A DNA stretch of 64,000 nt, taken from positions 2,128,501 through 2,192,500 of the forward strand of contig NZ_AP024086.1 in the NCBI RefSeq assembly GCF_019703855.1, given 5' to 3'. The translations under genes were made by a program, and so were the position numbers. Under the pieces are notes generated by a model, which made no database searches, was not told where the DNA came from, and saw nothing but the letters and a program-made list of their open reading frames with translations. This document shows positions 49,380 through 59,401 of this stretch, in pieces; within the stretch, counting starts at the first letter, position 1, and the number at the start of each line of letters is the position of its first letter. The stretch is from Desulfomarina profundi (GTDB lineage Bacteria; Desulfobacterota; Desulfobulbia; Desulfobulbales; Desulfocapsaceae).

Positions 49380-50924
49380 TCAGGCAGTCACACCCGGCAA
49401 CAACCCTTCCGGCACAAGGTAATTCAAAGTCCCGGAAAGGGCCAGCTCGCTTGCCTTTTCGATATCGGGTGCAAAATACCTGTCCTGATCATAAAACTGA
49501 ACCAGCGCCCTCACCTTTTCCTTTGCCTTCTCAAGAAGGGGCGATGTCTTCAACGGTGCCCTGAAGTCCAGGCCCTGGCAGGCGGCGAGCAGCTCAACAC
49601 CGACCACTCCAGCAGTATTTTCGGCCATATCAAGCAATCTGCGTCCGGCAAAAGTTGCCATGGAAACATGATCCTCCTGGTTTGCCGAGGTTGGCAGACT
49701 GTCCACTGATGCCGGATGGGCCAGAGATTTGTTTTCACTGGCAAGAGCTGCTGTCGTCACCTGGGCAATCATAAATCCGGAATTGAGCCCACCTTTTTCC
49801 ACCAGAAACGGAGGCAGTTTACTCATATGAGTGTCAATGAGCAAGGCTATTCTCCTCTCTGAAATAGCCCCGATCTCAGCCAGGGCAAGGGCCAGATTGT
49901 CAGCTGCCATGGCGACAGGTTCCGCATGAAAGTTTCCCCCGGAAATAATATCACAGCTCTCTGCAAAAACCAGGGGGTTATCAGAAACGGCATTGGCTTC
50001 CGTCACCAGAACCTCCGCTGCATTCCTGATCTGAGAAAGGCAGGCCCCCATCACCTGGGGCTGACATCTCAGGGAATATGGATCCTGTACACCCTCGCAA
50101 TCCTTATGGGAGAGTCCAATCTCGCTCATTTCAGTCAAAAGATGACGAAAAGCTGCCGCAGTATCTACCTGGGTCCGGTGTCCTCTCACTTCATGAATGG
50201 CAGGTTCAAAGGGTCGCCTGCTTCCCAGTGCGGCCTCCACCGACAGTGCACCTGCAACCAGGGCGGAAGAAAAAAGGTTTTCCGTGGCAAAAAGCCCCTC
50301 CAACCCAAAAGCAGTGGAAGCCTGGGTACCGTTCAGCAGTGCCAGTCCTTCCTTGGGGCCGAGCACTATCGGCTGCAACCCCGCAATTTCGAGGCCCTCG
50401 CGACCGCTGAGTCGCTTTTTCCCGTAAATCACCTCCCCTTCCCCAAGCAACACAGTGCTCATATGGGCAAGGGGGGCAAGATCCCCTGATGCCCCAACCG
50501 AACCTTTTTTGGGGATACAGGGATAAACCTGGCTGTTTACAAGTTTCACCAGGGCTTCAATCACCTCAAGGCGGATACCGGAATACCCCCTGGCCAGACT
50601 GTTTATTTTTAATACCATGAGCAGCCTGGTTGTTGATTCATCCATTAAATCACCAATACCGGCGGCATGGGAAAGGACTATTGAACGCTGGAGATGCTCC
50701 AGTTCATCATTGGGGATTATGGTATTGGCCAGCAGTCCGAAACCGGTATTGATTCCATATATCACCCTCCCGGAGCTGATAACATCGGCAACAGTGGCCA
50801 CCGATTTTCTAATACTTTCCCTGCATTCGGGAATAAGTTCAACTCTGACCGGTTCTGCCGCGACTGTTCGTAATTGTTCCAGGGTCATTTCCCCCGGTAC
50901 AATCTGTATATTTTTCATTATCAT
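49380..50924 (-). CDS. hutH: Histidine ammonia-lyase
   Basis: Converts L-histidine to urocanate and ammonia, the first step of the pathway. A 514-aa protein with the MIO cofactor triad in [16 protein letters not shown] and the family patterns [32 protein letters not shown] and [15 protein letters not shown]. Intact. It is divergent from hutU, with two hut operators in the 211-bp gap between them. Confidence 0.97.
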   Translation of the reverse strand: MIMKNIQIVPGEMTLEQLRTVAAEPVRVELIPECRESIRKSVATVADVISSGRVIYGINTGFGLLANTIIPNDELEHLQRSIVLSHAAGIGDLMDESTTRLLMVLKINSLARGYSGIRLEVIEALVKLVNSQVYPCIPKKGSVGASGDLAPLAHMSTVLLGEGEVIYGKKRLSGREGLEIAGLQPIVLGPKEGLALLNGTQASTAFGLEGLFATENLFSSALVAGALSVEAALGSRRPFEPAIHEVRGHRTQVDTAAAFRHLLTEMSEIGLSHKDCEGVQDPYSLRCQPQVMGACLSQIRNAAEVLVTEANAVSDNPLVFAESCDIISGGNFHAEPVAMAADNLALALAEIGAISERRIALLIDTHMSKLPPFLVEKGGLNSGFMIAQVTTAALASENKSLAHPASVDSLPTSANQEDHVSMATFAGRRLLDMAENTAGVVGVELLAACQGLDFRAPLKTSPLLEKAKEKVRALVQFYDQDRYFAPDIEKASELALSGTLNYLVPEGLLPGVTA

Positions 50925-50949
50925 TTCTTCTTCCTTAAAAATGGCTTAC

Positions 50950-50961
50950 TTGTATATACAA
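50950..50961. promoter_or_regulatory. Hut operator 1 (hutH side)
   Basis: TTGTATATACAA, a perfect 12-bp palindrome centred about 30 bp upstream of the hutH start. It matches operator 2 exactly and would cover the -10 region (TATACA) of the leftward promoter. HutC binding is inferred from the adjacent hutC gene and the GntR-type spacing. Confidence 0.75.
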
Positions 50962-51058
50962 TTAAAACTTCAAAAACGACACATGGTTTTTAAAAAATAT
51001 TTCCTGTTATTTTTATAATACAGTTCTACAAAAAAGAATCGTCACTATCAAGAAAAAG

Positions 51059-51087
51059 TTGTATATACAACCTCTAGGTTGTATACT
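51059..51087 (+). promoter_or_regulatory. Hut operator 2 with embedded hutU promoter
   Basis: The palindrome TTGTATATACAA (51059-51070) is identical to operator 1. Its first six bases (TTGTAT) are a -35 box, followed after exactly 17 bp by TATACT (51082-51087) as -10, about 49 bp upstream of the hutU ATG. A partial third site (TTGTATAC, 51079-51086) covers the -10. Repressor bound here would block both promoter boxes. Confidence 0.72.
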
Positions 51088-51135
51088 ATGAGGTATTATC
51101 AAATTCTACAACTTTTTCGGGACAAGGAGATAATC

Positions 51136-53162
51136 ATGCTCAAAAATAGTAATATATCCCAGGCAATGAAGATTCGTCTCGATGATGAACTGCCTGAAAA
51201 ACAACCCTTTCTGGAGGGTATCCGCCGGGCTCCCGCCCGCGGCTTCAGGTTGAACCGCAATCAGACGGAAACCGCACTGAGAAACGCCCTTCGGTATATT
51301 CCGGAGCAACACCATACAACCCTGGTACCCGAATTTCTCGATGAGCTGAAAACCTACGGTAGGATTTACGGTTACCGGTTTCGGCCCAAAGGTCACATCA
51401 AAGCTCTTCCCATTGAAGAGTATAAGGGAAAATGCCTTGCCGGAAAAGCCTTCCAGCTTATGATCGACAACAACCTGGATTTTGATGTGGCTCTCTATCC
51501 TTATGAACTCGTTACATATGGGGAAACCGGTTCCGTCTGCCATGATTGGATGCAACTCTGCCTTGTAAAAAAATACCTGCAGGAGCTGACCGAGGAACAG
51601 ACCCTGGTCATGCAGTCGGGACACCCACTGGGACTGTTCAAATCTGCTCCGGACAATCCCAGAGTCATCATCACCAACGGCTTGATGGTTGGTCTCTACG
51701 ACAACCCTGACGACTGGGAAATTGCCGCCCAGATGGGTGTTTCCTCTTACGGCCAGATGACCGCAGGCGGCTGGATGTATATCGGTTCCCAGGGTATAGT
51801 CCATGGTACCTATAACACCCTGCTCGCCGGTGCCCGAAAAATGTGCGGCGTCCCCGCTGACGGGACCTGGCCGGTCTGCTCTTTGTCTCCTCCGGTCTGG
51901 GCGGCATGAGCGGTGCCCAACCCAAGGCGGCGAAAATAGCCGGAGCCGTTTCCATCACTGCGGAAGTGGATCTCTCCCGTATTACAACCCGGCATAGGCA
52001 GGGGTGGGTTGACATCGTCACCAGTGACATGGGCGAAGTAGTGGAGATAGCAAAAAAAGCTCTTGCTGCCGGAGACAATACAGCCATCGCTTACCACGGA
52101 AATATCGTCGACCTGCTTGAATACCTGGCAGAAAAAGAAGTGAAAATTGACCTGCTCTCCGATCAAACCTCCTGCCATGTGGTCTATGACGGCGGCTACT
52201 GTCCCCAGGGACTCTCCTTTGCCGAGCGGACGAGGTTGCTGGCAGAAAACAGGGACAGATTCAGGGACCTGGTAAACAAGAGTCTTCGCAGACATTACCA
52301 GGTTATCAAAAAACTTTCGGAACAGGGCAGTTATTTTTTTGATTACGGCAATGCCTTTTTAAAAGCCGTTTTTGATGCAGGAGTAATCGAAGTTGCCCGA
52401 AACGGGGTTGATGAAAAGGACGGTTTTATTTATCCCTCCTATTTTGAAGACCTCATGGGACCGATCTTTGATTATGGTTACGGACCCTTTCGCTGGGTGT
52501 GCCTTTCCGGCAAATCTGAAGACCTGGACAGAACAGACCGGGCAGCCATGTCCTGCATCGACCCTGAAAGACGGGCCGAGGACCGGGATAATTATACCTG
52601 GATCAGGGATGCCAAAAAGAACAACCTGGTTGTGGGCAGCCAGGCCCGTATCCTCTATTCGGACGCAAAAGGCCGTACGGCTATAGCCCTGAAATTCAAC
52701 AAGCTGGTTAGAAAAGGTGAGATAGGTCCTGTCATGCTCGGCCGGGACCACCACGACCCCGGCGGTACTGATTCTCCATTTCGGGAAACGGCTAATATAA
52801 AAGATGGCAGTAATGTCTGTGCAGATATGGCTGTTCACTGCTTTGCCGGAAACGCAGCCAGGGGCATGTCCATGGTAGCACTCCATAACGGTGGCGGCAC
52901 CGGTATCGGCAAAGCGATAAACGGTGGTTTCGGCATGGTCCTGGACGGCAGCCGGCAGGTGGATGACATTCTCAGGTCTGCCATGTCATGGGATGTGATG
53001 GGCGGTGTGGCCCGGCGCAACTGGGCCAGAAACCCCAATGCCATGGAAGTGGCCATGGAATATAACAGGAATAACATAAATGGCGACCAGATAACCATTC
53101 CCTTCCAGGCGGATCAATCCCTGGTGGACAGGGCAACCGAAGAACTTTTCAACAACAGATAA
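51136..53162 (+). CDS. hutU: Urocanate hydratase, long (animal-like) form (one-base frameshift)
   Basis: Hydrates urocanate to imidazolonepropionate using tightly bound NAD. The ATG at 51136 follows AAGGAG. Motifs include ALRNALRYIP, QSGHPLGLF, YGQMTAGGWMYIGSQGIVHGT, GLGGMSGAQPKAAKIAG, LLSDQTSCH, and VALHNGGGTGIGKAINGG. At the G3 run 51862-51864 the frame breaks; one added base gives PADGDLAGLLFVSSGLGGMSG and a single 675-aa chain. That length and the long N-terminus match the animal-type enzyme (~676 aa), not the ~555-aa Pseudomonas or Bacillus form. Confidence 0.95.
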
Positions 53163-53174
53163 CCAGAGATTACC

Positions 53175-54427
53175 ATGTCACCACCGGCCACACTCTTTCA
53201 AAACTGTACGATCTATACTCCTGCCGACAACGGGAAACCAAAGGGGGAGGACAACAGGGGGAGCTCACCTGTTTTCACGACGGCGCTCTGCTTGTCAAAA
53301 ACGGCCTGATCCACGATATTGGCTCAAAAACAGATGTTCAGAGCAGAATGAAAAACTCCCCCGATCGGGAAATCGACTGTAATGGACGCTGCATGATTCC
53401 CGGCTTTGTGGATCCACATACCCATATCTGCTTCGCCCGGAGACGGGAATCAGAATTTGAACTGCGCCTTGCCGGGACACCCTACCTGGAGATTCTCAAA
53501 CAGGGCGGAGGGATTCTCTCCTCCGTCAAAGCGGTTGCCGAAACAGATGAAGAGAGTCTGTATTCCTACAGTAGAGGTCATGTTCTCTCCGCTATCAGCC
53601 ACGGCACAACAACCATGGAGATCAAAAGCGGCTATGGGCTAGACACTGAAAATGAGCTGAAAATGCTGCGGGTCATCAGAAAACTCGGCCGGGACCTTCC
53701 ACTTGAGATAGTGCCGACCTTCCTGGGAGCCCATGCTGTCCCAGGAAAATTCAGGAAAAAGCCGGATGATTATATTGATCTTATTATCGATGAAATGCTG
53801 CCCCTCGTTACAGACAACAATCTTGCTGAACAGTGCGATATATTCTGTGAAAAAGGTGTCTTTTCCGTTGAGCAGTCCAGACGGCTGCTGCAGGCGGCCC
53901 AAAAATTCGGTATGGGTATAAAGATCCATGCGGACGAAGTACATGATCTTGGAGGAGGCGGTCTTGCAGCGGATCTTGGCGCGCTTTCCGCTGACCATCT
54001 GCTCGCAGTAAGTGATGAAAATATAAAGAAAATGAGTGCAGCCGGTACTATTGCCACCCTGCTTCCGGGAACAGCCTACAGCCTGAAAAAACCATACGCC
54101 AGGGCGCGCGCCATGATTGAAGCCAATCTGCCTGTTGCTCTGGCAACAGACTGCAACCCAGGCTCCAGTTATACGGAATCAATGCCCTTTATTATCGGCC
54201 TGGCTATTATGAATATGGATATGAGTCCGGCTGAAGCCCTCACTGCTGCTACACTGAACAGTGCCTATGCCATTGACAGGGCAGGGATGGCAGGCAGTCT
54301 TGATCGCGGGAAACGAGCGGATTTCTTGCTGCTGGACGGGCAATCCCCGGCGATCCTTGCCTACCATGGCGGTGTATCTCCCGTGGAAGAAGTCTATATT
54401 TCAGGAGAAAAGGTGATAAGAAAATGA
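53175..54427 (+). CDS. hutI: Imidazolonepropionase (one-base frameshift near 5' end)
   Basis: A metal-dependent amidohydrolase giving formiminoglutamate. The ATG at 53175 is 12 bp after hutU. At the G5 run 53243-53247 the printed frame shifts and dies; one added base gives GQQGELTCFHDGALLVKNGL and joins the main body, for 417 aa. Metal ligands are in GFVDPHTHICFARRRESEFE; further motifs are TTMEIKSGYGLDTENELKML, KIHADEVHDLGG, and ATDCNPGSSYTESM. It overlaps ftcD by four bases (ATGA). Confidence 0.95.
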
Positions 54428-56040
54428 AAAAAATAGTTGAATGCGTCCCCAATTTTTCGGAAGGAAGGGACAGTGAGACCATTGAAGCCATCGCCGAGGC
54501 AATCAGACAGACTCCGGGCTGCACACTCCTGGATGTCGATCCCGGCCAGTCCACCAACAGAACAGTCTATACTTTTGTAGGTGACCCGGAAAGTATAATT
54601 GAAGGCGCCCTCGCCGCAGCTCGCGTTGCCAGGGAAAAAATAGATATGCGCAACCACAAAGGGGAACATCCCCGGTTCGGTGCCATGGATGTGTGCCCCT
54701 TTATACCGGTAAAGGGTGTTTCCATGGAAGAGTGTGCTGAAATTGCGGAAAAATTTGCCATGGCAGCTGCAGAGGAACTCCATGTCCCCTTCTACCTCTA
54801 TGAGGCAAGCGCAAAAGAAGAATATCGGCGTAAACTCCCGGATATTCGTGAAGGGGAATACGAGGGATTGCCAGAGCGACTGACAGATCCCAGGTGGAAA
54901 CCAGATTACGGCCCTCTGGAATTCGTACCCGAATGGGGAGCCACCGCCACCGGAGCCCGCATGTTTCTCATCGCCTACAACGTCAATATTCTCGGAACGC
55001 CAAACCAGGCGCACCGCATCGCTCTTAACCTGCGCGAAGCCGGCCGTGGAGAAAACGAGCCGGGACGACTCAGGGAAGTCAAGGGAATGGGCTGGTTCGT
55101 AAATGAATATAATGTGGCCCAGGTGACAGTCAACCTCAATGATTACCGGGTTACCCCCATCCACCTCCTCTATGAAGAGGTAAAGCACGAAGCAAAACTG
55201 CTGAGGGTAGCCGTTACCGGTTCGGAAATTGTAGGCATCGTTCCCCTGGAATCCCTTTTAATGGCCGCCGATTACTTTATAGAGAAGGAACAGCTCTTCA
55301 TCTATGAAGAAGACCAGAAGATCAGACTGGCTGTGGAGCGACTGGGATTGAATTCCATTTCACCTTTTATCCCGGAAAAGAGAATCATTGAATATATTGT
55401 AGCCGAGAAACCCGACGAACCACTGGCAAGCCTCAGCGTCAGAGATTTTATCGAGGAAATAGGTTCGCGCTCCTCCGCACCCGGCGGCGGCTCAGCCTCG
55501 GCAGCCATTGCCGCGGTGGGAGTCGGCCTGGGAGCGATGGTTGCCAAATTGACATACGGAGTACGACGTTTTGAAGATGTTCAGCCCCATATGATGAAGG
55601 TCATACCCGGCCTGCACGAACTCACCAGGGAACTCATTCCCATGATCGATGCGGATACGTCAGCCTTCAACGAATATGTTGAAGGAATGAGAATGCCCCG
55701 GAACAGTGAAGAAGAGAAACAGGCCCGCTTTAAAAAAATGCAGGCCGGCCTGAAAACAGCCATCAATGTCCCTCTCACCACCATGCGCCTGGGCAATAAA
55801 GCTTGGGACAGCCTGATCGAGATCGCACGCCATGGAAATCCCGCCTCAAAATCAGACACACAGGTGGGGGCAAAGGCTCTTGAAACCGGCATCTGGGGAG
55901 CCTACCAGAATGTCCTGATCAATATGGTGGATATAGAAGATGATGTTTATCGCAGAACAATCCTGAAAGAGGCCGAACAGCTCATGCAGCGGGCACATCA
56001 AAAATGTGCGGAAATTATTGCGGAACTGGAAAAAATATAG
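54424..56040 (+). CDS. ftcD: Bifunctional glutamate formiminotransferase / formimidoyl-THF cyclodeaminase
   Basis: A 538-aa fusion like mammalian FTCD. The first ~300 residues are the formiminotransferase (VECVPNFSEGRDSETIEAIA, HKGEHPRFGAMDVCPFIPVK). After a linker, the cyclodeaminase domain begins near LASLSVRDFIEEIGSRSSAPGG with the Gly-rich folate-binding start, and ends in helices (EQLMQRAHQKCAEIIAELEK). It passes the formimino group to tetrahydrofolate, giving glutamate and methenyl-THF. Last gene of the rightward hut operon, with overlapping start. Confidence 0.95.
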   Translation: MKKIVECVPNFSEGRDSETIEAIAEAIRQTPGCTLLDVDPGQSTNRTVYTFVGDPESIIEGALAAARVAREKIDMRNHKGEHPRFGAMDVCPFIPVKGVSMEECAEIAEKFAMAAAEELHVPFYLYEASAKEEYRRKLPDIREGEYEGLPERLTDPRWKPDYGPLEFVPEWGATATGARMFLIAYNVNILGTPNQAHRIALNLREAGRGENEPGRLREVKGMGWFVNEYNVAQVTVNLNDYRVTPIHLLYEEVKHEAKLLRVAVTGSEIVGIVPLESLLMAADYFIEKEQLFIYEEDQKIRLAVERLGLNSISPFIPEKRIIEYIVAEKPDEPLASLSVRDFIEEIGSRSSAPGGGSASAAIAAVGVGLGAMVAKLTYGVRRFEDVQPHMMKVIPGLHELTRELIPMIDADTSAFNEYVEGMRMPRNSEEEKQARFKKMQAGLKTAINVPLTTMRLGNKAWDSLIEIARHGNPASKSDTQVGAKALETGIWGAYQNVLINMVDIEDDVYRRTILKEAEQLMQRAHQKCAEIIAELEKI

Positions 56041-56108
56041 TCTATTCAGCTAGTACAGAAGTTATTTTACAGGAGGATTAATCAGCTGCAACTCGTTCAG
56101 GAACTCCC

Positions 56109-57229
56109 ATGGACAGTGATGATCTAATACTGATTGTTGACGATGACCAACTACACCGTGACCTTGTTGAGCGGTATGCGGGCCTGCAGAACATTCGTTG
56201 CATAAGTGCCGAAAATGGAAAAGACGCACTGAAACAGATGGAAACCGAACCCGTCAGTATTGTCATTACCGATATGGCAATGCCTGAGATGGACGGAATG
56301 GAGCTTCTGCAGCAGATACGAAAACATTATCCGGATACCAATGTCATTGTAATGACAGGATACAGTAAACTCTATTCGTATATTGATGTCATTCGTGAAG
56401 GTGCTTCTGACTTTATCGAAAAACCGTTTAGAAAAGATGAATTTGCAGCCAAGTTGGATCGTGTTTTCCGTGAGAGACACCTGGTTCGTGAACTGAAAAA
56501 GGCCAAGGAAAAAGCTGAAGCCGGCAGCAAGGCCAAAACCGCTTTTCTCTGTGCCATGAGTCACGAGCTGCGTACACCAATGAACGGCATACTCGGTTTC
56601 ACTGATCTGCTTGCCCATTCCAACATCCCGCCACCGGAAAGAAAATATGTCAATATGGTTGGTCAGTCTGCAGACAGACTGATGAAGCTGATCAACCAGA
56701 TTCTCGATTTTTCCACCATCGAAGCCGGGGAAAATGATTTCAAACCCTCCCATTTCTACCTGGTTGATCTCTTCGAGGAACTTTTTGTCACGATAAAACC
56801 TGGCGCTACCGACAAAGGATTGAGACTGGATCTTGAAATCCCTCCTGATCTCATGGACACTATGCTCTTCGGTGACCAGCTGGTTTTGGCCCGAATCCTG
56901 TCCAACCTGATTGATAACTCCATAAAAGCAACCGACCTCGGAATAATTTCAATAAAAGTCCGGAAAGAAAAAAAACTGCCGGATGATACCATCGACCTGC
57001 TCTTTTCTGTGACTGACCAGGGCAACGGTATTCCCCCGAACTGCAAAATGATATTTTCGAACCGTTCACCCAGGCTGAAGACTATATGAACAGAAAACAT
57101 GAGGGTGCCGGCCTGGGCCTGGCCATCTGCGCAAAACTGGTCAGTATGATGAACGGCAGAATCTGGCTGGAAAGTACTCCGGAAATCGGCACAACATTTT
57201 TTTTCACTGTCCGGATGCAGGCTGCATAA
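56109..57229 (+). CDS. Receiver-histidine kinase hybrid (one-base frameshift)
   Basis: A 373-aa cytoplasmic protein with an N-terminal receiver ([18 protein letters not shown], Asp in [12 protein letters not shown], Lys in [10 protein letters not shown]), then HisKA ([20 protein letters not shown]) and HATPase ([14 protein letters not shown]). The printed frame ends in ...NRSPRLKTI. One added C in the C5 run at 57033-57037 gives [19 protein letters not shown] and the G2 box [13 protein letters not shown], ending at 57229. It has no sensor domain of its own, so it must be fed by another kinase. It follows ftcD by 68 bp but has no evident pathway link. Confidence 0.92.
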
Positions 57230-57280
57230 TAAAACCAATACCATCAAACACTCACGAACTCAAAAGCACGACCTTATCCC

Positions 57281-58180
57281 ATGCTGAAAACAAATTCCGA
57301 AAAAACAGTGGAAATGCTGATGCAGTGTAAGCCGGGCCCACCAAGAACCCGTGGAACTTTCCAGGTGGACCATGGTGGCGTTCCCTTCATCCTGCCATCC
57401 ATCGGTGGCATTACACTTAATGTCCTGGTAGGAGATTCCGCTTTCGGCCTAGCGGGAGACCATATCGAACCTGGAGCGAGCTGTACGGCCAACGCGGAAA
57501 AACGAAATGATTTTCCAAATGATTCATTACAGATATACAGTTGCATCGGTAACAGGGCAACTATCCTCTCCGGTAAAGCTGAAGGTGCAGAAGGAGTAGT
57601 TACCGGGAAACACGGAGGATCCGAACATATCATGATCGATTTTCCCGTGGAAGCCATGGAAAAAATGAGCTATGACGATACGATCATGGTTCGAACAAGG
57701 GGACAGGGACTGCAATTGACTGATTATCCGAAAATAAGACTGTACAATCTCGATCCGGAGCTGCCGGGAAAAATGAACATTGTGGAAAAGGATTCAAAGC
57801 TTTATATTCCCGTCACTACCCTGGTTCCAGCCACCTGCATGGGTTCCGGTGTGGGCTCCCCCCATGTTGCATCGGGAGACTACGATATCATGACAAGTGA
57901 TCGGCAGACTGTAGCCGCATACAAACTTGACAGGATCCGCTTCGGAGATTTTGTCGCTCTCCTTGACCATGATAACAGTTTTGGCAGAGCGTACAGAAAA
58001 AACAGTGTTTCAATCGGCATTGTAGTGCACAGTGACTGCCTGCGGGCCGGGCATGGTCCGGGGGTTACAACCCTGTTTACCGGCAGCAGCAGTCAAATCG
58101 TACCGGTAATTGATCCCGAGGCAAATATTGCCGATATACTGAAAATCGGCAGAATGCGAAACGTCGGGAAAAAGGACTGA
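57281..58180 (+). CDS. DUF4438-family protein
   Basis: A 299-aa soluble protein that I recognise as the DUF4438 type, widespread in anaerobes, with no established function. Conserved-looking stretches are [64 protein letters not shown], and [19 protein letters not shown]. No signal peptide or helices. It is convergent with the kinase gene, 1 bp apart. Confidence 0.75.
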   Translation: MLKTNSEKTVEMLMQCKPGPPRTRGTFQVDHGGVPFILPSIGGITLNVLVGDSAFGLAGDHIEPGASCTANAEKRNDFPNDSLQIYSCIGNRATILSGKAEGAEGVVTGKHGGSEHIMIDFPVEAMEKMSYDDTIMVRTRGQGLQLTDYPKIRLYNLDPELPGKMNIVEKDSKLYIPVTTLVPATCMGSGVGSPHVASGDYDIMTSDRQTVAAYKLDRIRFGDFVALLDHDNSFGRAYRKNSVSIGIVVHSDCLRAGHGPGVTTLFTGSSSQIVPVIDPEANIADILKIGRMRNVGKKD

Positions 58181-58181
58181 T

Positions 58182-59168
58182 TTAACAATTTCCGCCTCTG
58201 TTTTTTCCATCGTCTATCCGTACAAGCTGATCTTGCAGATCATCAATCTCCTGCTGCCAATATTCCCGGGAACCGAACCCGTCAATGGCCCGGGTAGCTC
58301 CCTCCTCTTCCACCTGGTGAGCACACCAGGCCATATAGTGGACAAAACGCATGGCACGCAGGGGCTCAATCAACTGCAGTGTCCGCCTGTCAAAGGGACG
58401 GAATGTCTCATACCCCTCAAGGAAGAAATCAATCTCAACAAAGGATTCATCAACCTCTCCGGGAAGCAGCATCCAGATATCCTGCACAGGTGGCCCCATA
58501 ACCATATCATCAAAATCAATAATATAAAATGATTCACCCGGACGATAAATCATATTGGAAAAATGACAGTCCCCATGGATACGAATATTCTCTATCTCGC
58601 TGAAAAGCGGGGATATTTTATTGATAATCCGTTCAACGGACTCCCGGAGCCGGGGTTTAAGATCAGCAGGGACACAATCCGCCAGCAAAAGATATTCAAG
58701 ATGCGTCCTGGTGGAATGCTCCGGCCCCATCTGAATCCGGTGAATCGCCTGTCCCGTTGCCCCGACACTGTGTACCCTTCCAAGAAGTCTTCCCAGCTGC
58801 AACCACTGTTCATCATCGTATTCATCAAAACTTCGGCCACCGCATTTTGGAAACACGGCATAGTAAAATGACTGAAAATCTGAAAGCGTGGTTCCATCCT
58901 GGAAAACAAGAGGAGAAATCACTGGAATCTCCTGTGCCGCCAGATCAAAAAGAAACTTATGTTCATCCAGGATAGCGGCTTTTGTCCAGCGGCCGGGCCG
59001 GTAAAATTTAACAATCAGCCCGCTCCCATCCTCCTGCTCCAGTTCAAAGACCCTGTTGATATAGCTGTTCAACGGACGAAAAAGATTTGTGCACCGAATT
59101 CCCAGACTTTTCTCCACAAGGGTGAGAACCCGATCCGGGCCAAGATCTTCAAAGACCATTTTTTTCAT
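58182..59168 (-). CDS. SrkA/YihE-like stress-response kinase
   Basis: A ~328-aa eukaryotic-like/APH-fold kinase. The catalytic loop is IRIHGDCHFSNMIY and the metal-binding motif is YIIDFDDMVMGP. N-terminal parts (LFRPLNSYINRVFELEQEDG, IVKFYRPGRWTKAAILDEH) match E. coli SrkA (YihE), which protects against cell-envelope stress. I start at the ATG at 59168 with GGAAG upstream; an in-frame start at 59261 would add 31 unrelated residues. It is divergent from the pseudouridine-synthase gene cluster. Confidence 0.9.
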   Translation of the reverse strand: MKKMVFEDLGPDRVLTLVEKSLGIRCTNLFRPLNSYINRVFELEQEDGSGLIVKFYRPGRWTKAAILDEHKFLFDLAAQEIPVISPLVFQDGTTLSDFQSFYYAVFPKCGGRSFDEYDDEQWLQLGRLLGRVHSVGATGQAIHRIQMGPEHSTRTHLEYLLLADCVPADLKPRLRESVERIINKISPLFSEIENIRIHGDCHFSNMIYRPGESFYIIDFDDMVMGPPVQDIWMLLPGEVDESFVEIDFFLEGYETFRPFDRRTLQLIEPLRAMRFVHYMAWCAHQVEEEGATRAIDGFGSREYWQQEIDDLQDQLVRIDDGKNRGGNC

Positions 59169-59324
59169 TTCTTTCTTCCGTATGTTTTGTATTGTAGTTT
59201 TTATAACCCGTAAGTATCTGACGAGGTAGGTGATTTTCCCGAAATCAAGATACTGTTGCACTCAGTTGTAGTCCAGTTCAGAAAAAAACGCATGGTATTT
59301 GAGAAATGAATTTGAAAAGCTGTA

Positions 59325-59396
59325 ACCTCAATCCTGCAATTGGCAGGTTTATCGGAGATGCGAGGCATCAAGAGCACCGAAGTGCAGGATTGAGGT
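59325..59396. repeat. 72-bp internally deleted copy of the miniature element
   Basis: Perfect 14-bp inverted ends ACCTCAATCCTGCA (59325-59338) and TGCAGGATTGAGGT (59383-59396). The interior (ATTGGCAG, then ATCGGAGATGCGAGGCATCA) is the reverse complement of the right end of the ~250-bp copies, joined directly to their left end (CGAAGTGCAGGATT). It lies immediately before the gene at 59402; its right end supplies GAGGT of the ribosome-binding site. Confidence 0.85.
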
Positions 59397-59401
59397 GAAA
59401 A

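Noticed and set aside
51079-53162. hutU as two separate genes
   Set aside because: The two parts join into one normal-length urocanate hydratase on adding one G; no domain boundary lies at the break.
1859-57037. Programmed ribosomal frameshifting as the cause of the gene breaks
   Set aside because: The sites share no slippery heptamer or downstream structure and hit unrelated housekeeping genes; a sequencing cause is simpler.
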